Source: QHCA01 sp038237645
GTDB lineage: Bacteria > Actinomycetota > Actinomycetes > Mycobacteriales > QHCA01
Direction: 5' to 3'
Length of the DNA: 8,537 nt
Assembly (NCBI GenBank): GCA_038237645.1
Contig: JBBRYN010000101.1
Location: 1-8,537 of the forward strand
This document shows positions 6,036-8,537 of the stretch, one piece after another (within the stretch, counting starts at the first letter, position 1; each line of letters begins with the position of its first letter). The notes beneath the pieces are model-generated. The model was given only the letters and a program-made list of their open reading frames with translations. It had not been told where the DNA came from and ran no database searches. The translations under genes and the position numbers were made by a program.

Positions 6036-6050
6036 TCACCTGCCTGATCA
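6033..6050. repeat. TGATCA repeat pair at the end of the CopD-like gene
   Basis: TGATCA occurs at 6033-6038 and 6045-6050, part of the direct repeat CTGATCACC at 6032-6040 and 6044-6052. Because TGATCA is self-complementary the pair can also form a six-base-pair hairpin with loop CCTGCC. It overlaps the stop codon and lies in the 51-bp gap between convergent genes. A weak terminator is possible, but there is no T-run. Nothing else is recognisable in the gap. Confidence 0.25.
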
Positions 6051-6086
6051 CCCCGGTGAACCGGCGCGCTGCCTCGCCCGTCGGCG

Positions 6087-6818
6087 TCAGCCGGTGAGCA
6101 GCCGGGGCTCGATCCGCGTCTCGGCCGACTGGCCCTCAGGTCCGCGCTCGACGTGATAGGCGCCCTTGCCAGGCTGCTCGGTGACCGCCTCGATCAGTTC
6201 CGTACCGCGGTAGACCAGGCCCACGCCGTCGTCGGTGGCGTAGCCGGCCGGCAGCGTGCCGTCGGCGATCAGCCGGTGGTAGAGCGGGCGGCGCTGCTCC
6301 TCGGAGTCGTAGTGGACACCGTTGGAGTAGGGGAGCAGGGCGAGGCCGTTGGTGACCGGTCGCAGCTCGGGGCCGAAGGAATCGGTGGTGCCGCCGATGT
6401 GCCAGCACAGCGAGCCGGCCGAGACCCCGCCGAGCACCACACCGGCGTGCCAGACCTCGGCCATGACGGCGTCCAGGCCGTGCAGCCGCCACATGGCCAG
6501 CAACCCCGCCACACTTCCACCGCCCACCCAGACGACGTCCTGCCCGAGCAGGTGCCCACGCATGTCGTCGAAGGTCGGCATCGGGAAGAGGTTGAGGTGA
6601 GTGACCTCCACACCGGCGGCCATCCCGGCCTCGCTGAGCCGGGCGTTGGCCCAGCGCTGATCGCCGATGGCGGTGCCCACGTGGCAGAGCTTGGGCCGGC
6701 CCGCCGCGCCGGCGAGGTCCAGCGCGTGATGAATCAGCGGCGCGAACTCCACGTCCGTGCGGCGGCCCGGGCGCAATCCACCGGAGGTGGCCAGGATCGT
6801 CGGAGCATCGGTGGTCAT
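6087..6818 (-). CDS. S51 family serine peptidase (peptidase E-like)
   Basis: A 243-residue cytoplasmic protein of the PepE/cyanophycinase-like S51 family, at the family's usual length. Known members are dipeptidases favouring Asp-X substrates; the substrate here is not known. The fold markers are in order: ILATSGG at 8-14, the turn motif VWVGGGSVAGLL at 96-107, and the nucleophile elbow GGVSAGS with S133 in GXSAG. TTDSFGP follows with D146, then YSNGVHYDSE with H169, the probable acid and base of the triad (PepE has Ser120, Asp135 and His157), and later DDGVGLVYRG at 196-205. The ATG at 6818 has AAGGA nine bases upstream; longer in-frame versions to 7598 run through the kinase gene and are rejected. 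It is divergent from the kinase, with 93 bp between the starts, and converges with the CopD-like gene. No signal peptide is seen. Confidence 0.88.
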   Translation of the reverse strand: MTTDAPTILATSGGLRPGRRTDVEFAPLIHHALDLAGAAGRPKLCHVGTAIGDQRWANARLSEAGMAAGVEVTHLNLFPMPTFDDMRGHLLGQDVVWVGGGSVAGLLAMWRLHGLDAVMAEVWHAGVVLGGVSAGSLCWHIGGTTDSFGPELRPVTNGLALLPYSNGVHYDSEEQRRPLYHRLIADGTLPAGYATDDGVGLVYRGTELIEAVTEQPGKGAYHVERGPEGQSAETRIEPRLLTG

Positions 6819-6899
6819 GCCGCCCGATCCTTCCGCACGCAGGGCCAGCGGTCCGCCGGGGGCTGTGGACACACGCCGTGGCAACGTCCCGAGTCCCGT

Positions 6900-6905
6900 T
6901 ACCGT
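6900..6905 (+). promoter_or_regulatory. -10 element for leaderless kinase transcript
   Basis: TACCGT is followed by six bases (CGCAGG) and the ATG at 6912. The AGG touching the start codon is too close to be a ribosome site, so a leaderless transcript is the simplest reading. No clear -35 is visible. Confidence 0.4.
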
Positions 6906-6911
6906 CGCAGG

Positions 6912-8378
6912 ATGACCTGGACGGTGCCCGGATACGTCGCAGAAGAGTTGCTCGGCTTCGGCAGCAGCGGTGAGGTGTGGCGTGCCCGCGGGGCGGTGAC
7001 CGGTGAGGTTGTCGCGCTCAAGCGGCTTCGAGCGGGCCGCGAGCCGGCCGAGCACGAGCGGTTGCGCCGGGAGGCCGCCGTGCTGGCCGCCTTCGAGCAC
7101 CCGCACGTCGTGCGGCTGGACGGCGTGCTGTGGAATTCGGGCGGTCCGGTGCTCGTCCTGGAATATGCCGCGGGTGGCAGCCTGGCGGGCTTCATCGCAC
7201 GCCGCGGCCCGTGCTCGGCCGGCGAGCTGATCGGGTTGCTCGAACCCGTCGCGGGGGCGCTGGCGGCGGCGCACGAATTCGGCCTCGTCCATGGCGACGT
7301 CTCGTCGGCCAACATCCTGCTCGGCACCGGGGGCCGGCCGCTGCTCGCCGATCTGGGCACTGCCCGGCTGCTCGCGGACGGTCCGGGGCCGGCCTTCGGT
7401 ACGGCAGGCTTCGTTGACCCGGCGATCTCGACGGCGGCTGCCGGGCAGGCGCCGGGTCCGGCCGCCGACGTCTACGGGCTGGCCGCCGTGGCGGTCCACG
7501 CATTGACCGGCAGCGTCGCGACCAGCGACCCGGCCGGTGCGCTGAGTGGCGTGGCCGCACCCGAGGCCCTTCTGCGGGTGCTGCGGCAGGCTCTGCACGC
7601 CGATCCGGCTGCCCGGCCCTCAGCAGCGACTCTGGCGAGGCGGCTCTCCGATGCCGGCGCAGCCGAGCCGCTGGCCGACCACGGGGGGCCCGCGCGTGCG
7701 GCCGCGGTCGAGCCGGCGACGGCTCAAACCCATGCCGTCGACGGGGCACTGCGGTGCCCGGCCCCGGCAGGGGAGCCGGGCCGTCACCGGCGATCGGCTT
7801 TGCGCAGCCGGTTGGCCCTGCTCGGCTGGCGAGGTGCGGTTCGGCTTGCGGCGGCGGTGCTGCTTGCAGCGGTTGCGGCAGGTAGCCTCGGCTGGGGCGG
7901 CCCGACCGGCAAGCCGCCACGTGCGTTGCCGGGCCGGCCGGCCGCCGGGCCGCAGCCAGGTCGCGCGGCGCAGCCGGGTGTGCCCGCTTCGCCGGTTTCT
8001 TGGGCGCAGGTGTGGGCCGCCCTCGACGCCCGTCGGGCCCGTGCCTTCGCCACCGCCGATGCGATGCTGCTCGACCAGGTCTATCTGGCCGGCTGCGCCG
8101 CCCTGCCGCTCGACCTGCGTGCCGTTCGCTCGCTGGCCGCTCGGCATGCTCACGCGACGGGGGTCGAGCACCACGCAAGCAGCGTGCGGCCGGAGTCGCT
8201 GAGCGGAGACCTGGTCACTCTTGCCGTCGTGGACAGCATGCCGGGCTACGACGTCCGCGACGCCGCCGGGCGGGTTGTCGCGCATCACCCGCCACGTGGT
8301 GATCGGCCGTTGCGAGTCCGGCTGGCCCGCACCGGACGGGGATGGCGGATAGCTGAGCTGAGCTCACCAGGGGGCTGA
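6912..8378 (+). CDS. Receptor-type Ser/Thr protein kinase, HGD loop, NTF2-like tail
   Basis: A 488-residue membrane kinase. The N-terminal kinase domain (about 7-265) has the glycine loop GFGSSGEV (15-22), VALK with K37, αC glutamate E54, HGDVSSANILL (127-137; D129 and N134 kept) and the metal site as DLG (D147) instead of DFG. The usual HRD arginine is Gly128, and the usual lysine two residues after the catalytic Asp is Ser131. FGTAGFVDPA is the activation-segment end. A Pro/Ala-rich linker follows, then one helix at about 309-329 and a second Pro/Gly/Ala-rich stretch. Last is an outer domain (about 355-488) running from SWAQVWAALDARRARAFA to RTGRGWRIAEL, whose pattern suggests an NTF2-like fold. 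Type I topology, kinase inside and sensor outside, is expected. Key ATP and metal residues are present, so activity is possible despite the unusual loop. The ATG at 6912 follows a TACCGT -10 by six bases. An insertion sequence ends about 20 bp beyond its stop. Confidence 0.9.
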   Translation: MTWTVPGYVAEELLGFGSSGEVWRARGAVTGEVVALKRLRAGREPAEHERLRREAAVLAAFEHPHVVRLDGVLWNSGGPVLVLEYAAGGSLAGFIARRGPCSAGELIGLLEPVAGALAAAHEFGLVHGDVSSANILLGTGGRPLLADLGTARLLADGPGPAFGTAGFVDPAISTAAAGQAPGPAADVYGLAAVAVHALTGSVATSDPAGALSGVAAPEALLRVLRQALHADPAARPSAATLARRLSDAGAAEPLADHGGPARAAAVEPATAQTHAVDGALRCPAPAGEPGRHRRSALRSRLALLGWRGAVRLAAAVLLAAVAAGSLGWGGPTGKPPRALPGRPAAGPQPGRAAQPGVPASPVSWAQVWAALDARRARAFATADAMLLDQVYLAGCAALPLDLRAVRSLAARHAHATGVEHHASSVRPESLSGDLVTLAVVDSMPGYDVRDAAGRVVAHHPPRGDRPLRVRLARTGRGWRIAELSSPGG

Positions 8379-8398
8379 CAAACGAGACGACAAATTAG

Positions 8399-8537
8399 GG
8401 CTCTCCCGGCATGAGTGTGGGTCAGTCGGGTGCCCTTTCGTGGGGTAGGTGGAGTTCGATCGGTCCGCAGGAGAGCATCACCAGTGCCAGTGCCGCGGTG
8501 GGTGAGTGGAAGCCGTAGGCCCTGCGGATGATGAGCC
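8399..8537 (-). mobile_element. One end of an insertion sequence, probably ISL3 family
   Basis: GGCTCTCCCGGCATGAGTG beginning at 8399 resembles ISL3-type terminal repeats, which commonly start GGCTCTT. It is preceded by an AT-rich octamer, CAAATTAG (8391-8398), of the size ISL3 elements duplicate on insertion and unlike the surrounding GC-rich DNA. A transposase C-terminus lies just inside. Only this end is in the window, so the second repeat and duplication cannot be seen and completeness is unknown. The exact boundary could shift by one base. Confidence 0.55.
8422..8537 (-). CDS. Transposase C-terminus, 5' part beyond window
   Basis: An open frame enters from the right edge on the minus strand (first whole codon at 8535) and gives 37 residues ending at the TGA at 8422-8424. 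It contains LIIRRAYGFHSPTAALALVM and then LSCGPIELHLP. The R-x-YGFHSP-x-A-L-x-A-L-x-M-L pattern followed by a short Gly/Pro/Leu tail is how I recall actinobacterial ISL3-family transposases ending. The stop lies about 24 bp inside the predicted IS end, as expected for a transposase reading toward that terminus. The catalytic part is not visible, so intactness is unknown. The family name is moderately sure; the transposase reading is stronger. Confidence 0.6.
   Translation of the reverse strand, partial: LIIRRAYGFHSPTAALALVMLSCGPIELHLPHERAPD

Noticed and set aside
6153..6911. N-terminal extension of the kinase frame by about 250 codons
   Set aside because: The extension is antisense to the S51 peptidase and shows no domain; the kinase fold begins right after the ATG at 6912.
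6819..7598. Long N-terminal extension of the S51 peptidase frame
   Set aside because: It runs antisense through the kinase catalytic domain; the ATG at 6818 has a ribosome site and gives the normal family length.
1..8537. CRISPR arrays, tRNA or rRNA genes, riboswitches, phage attachment sites
   Set aside because: No regularly spaced repeats, cloverleaf sequences or recognisable RNA motifs were seen by reading; a covariance-model scan was not possible.

Overview
This is high-GC DNA from an actinobacterium. Codon use is strongly G/C at third positions. The backbone lipB–lipA–DUF4191–glnA, all on the minus strand, matches the block lipB–lipA–Rv2219–Rv2219A–glnA1 that I recall from Mycobacterium tuberculosis and relatives. 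I cannot assign a genus. The genus-level flavour of the kinase (HGD-type catalytic loop, extracellular NTF2-like tail) resembles kinases I recall from soil actinomycetes, but this is only an impression.

Layout from left to right. (1) 1-1197, minus: glnA, type I glutamine synthetase, cut by the window edge just before the expected adenylylation site. Its leader at 1198-1393 holds a good candidate GlnR operator. (2) 1394-2221, minus: two-TM DUF4191 protein. The small RDD-domain gene usually found between it and glnA is absent. (3) 2323-3603, plus: a secreted C39-like cysteine peptidase, sitting antisense between DUF4191 and lipA and so interrupting the conserved block. (4) 3608-4555 and 4576-5256, minus: lipA and lipB, the lipoate-making pair. 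(5) 5327-5563 and 5571-6035, plus: a 78-residue ORF that looks like two conserved pieces of an MMPL/RND transporter joined with the middle missing, followed by a CopD-like four-helix membrane protein. (6) 6087-6818, minus: an S51 (peptidase E-like) serine peptidase. (7) 6912-8378, plus: a one-TM receptor-type Ser/Thr kinase with an HGD catalytic loop and a DLG motif. (8) 8399-8537: one end of an insertion sequence, probably ISL3 family, inserted about 20 bp after the kinase stop.

The genes do not form one pathway. LipB moves an octanoyl group from acyl-carrier protein to a carrier domain, and LipA inserts two sulfurs to make lipoyl groups. GlnA makes glutamine from glutamate and ammonia. The rest is a mixture of envelope and secreted proteins of unknown substrate.

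The clearest recurring pattern is regulatory. Four genes (DUF4191, lipA, lipB, kinase) have a TANNNT -10 hexamer ending 6 or 7 nt before the start codon, the arrangement expected for leaderless mRNAs. Two intergenic regions hold divergent promoters, one overlapping (2219-2283) and one built on a 9-bp perfect inverted repeat (5264-5289). No tRNA, rRNA, CRISPR array or complete mobile element is visible. No stretch longer than 300 bp lacks a gene; the longest gap is the 196 bp upstream of glnA. I see no convincing evidence of a wholly new multi-gene system. The items most worth a second look are the MMPL-like relic, the peptidase insertion into the lip–gln block, the symmetric divergent promoter and the atypical kinase.
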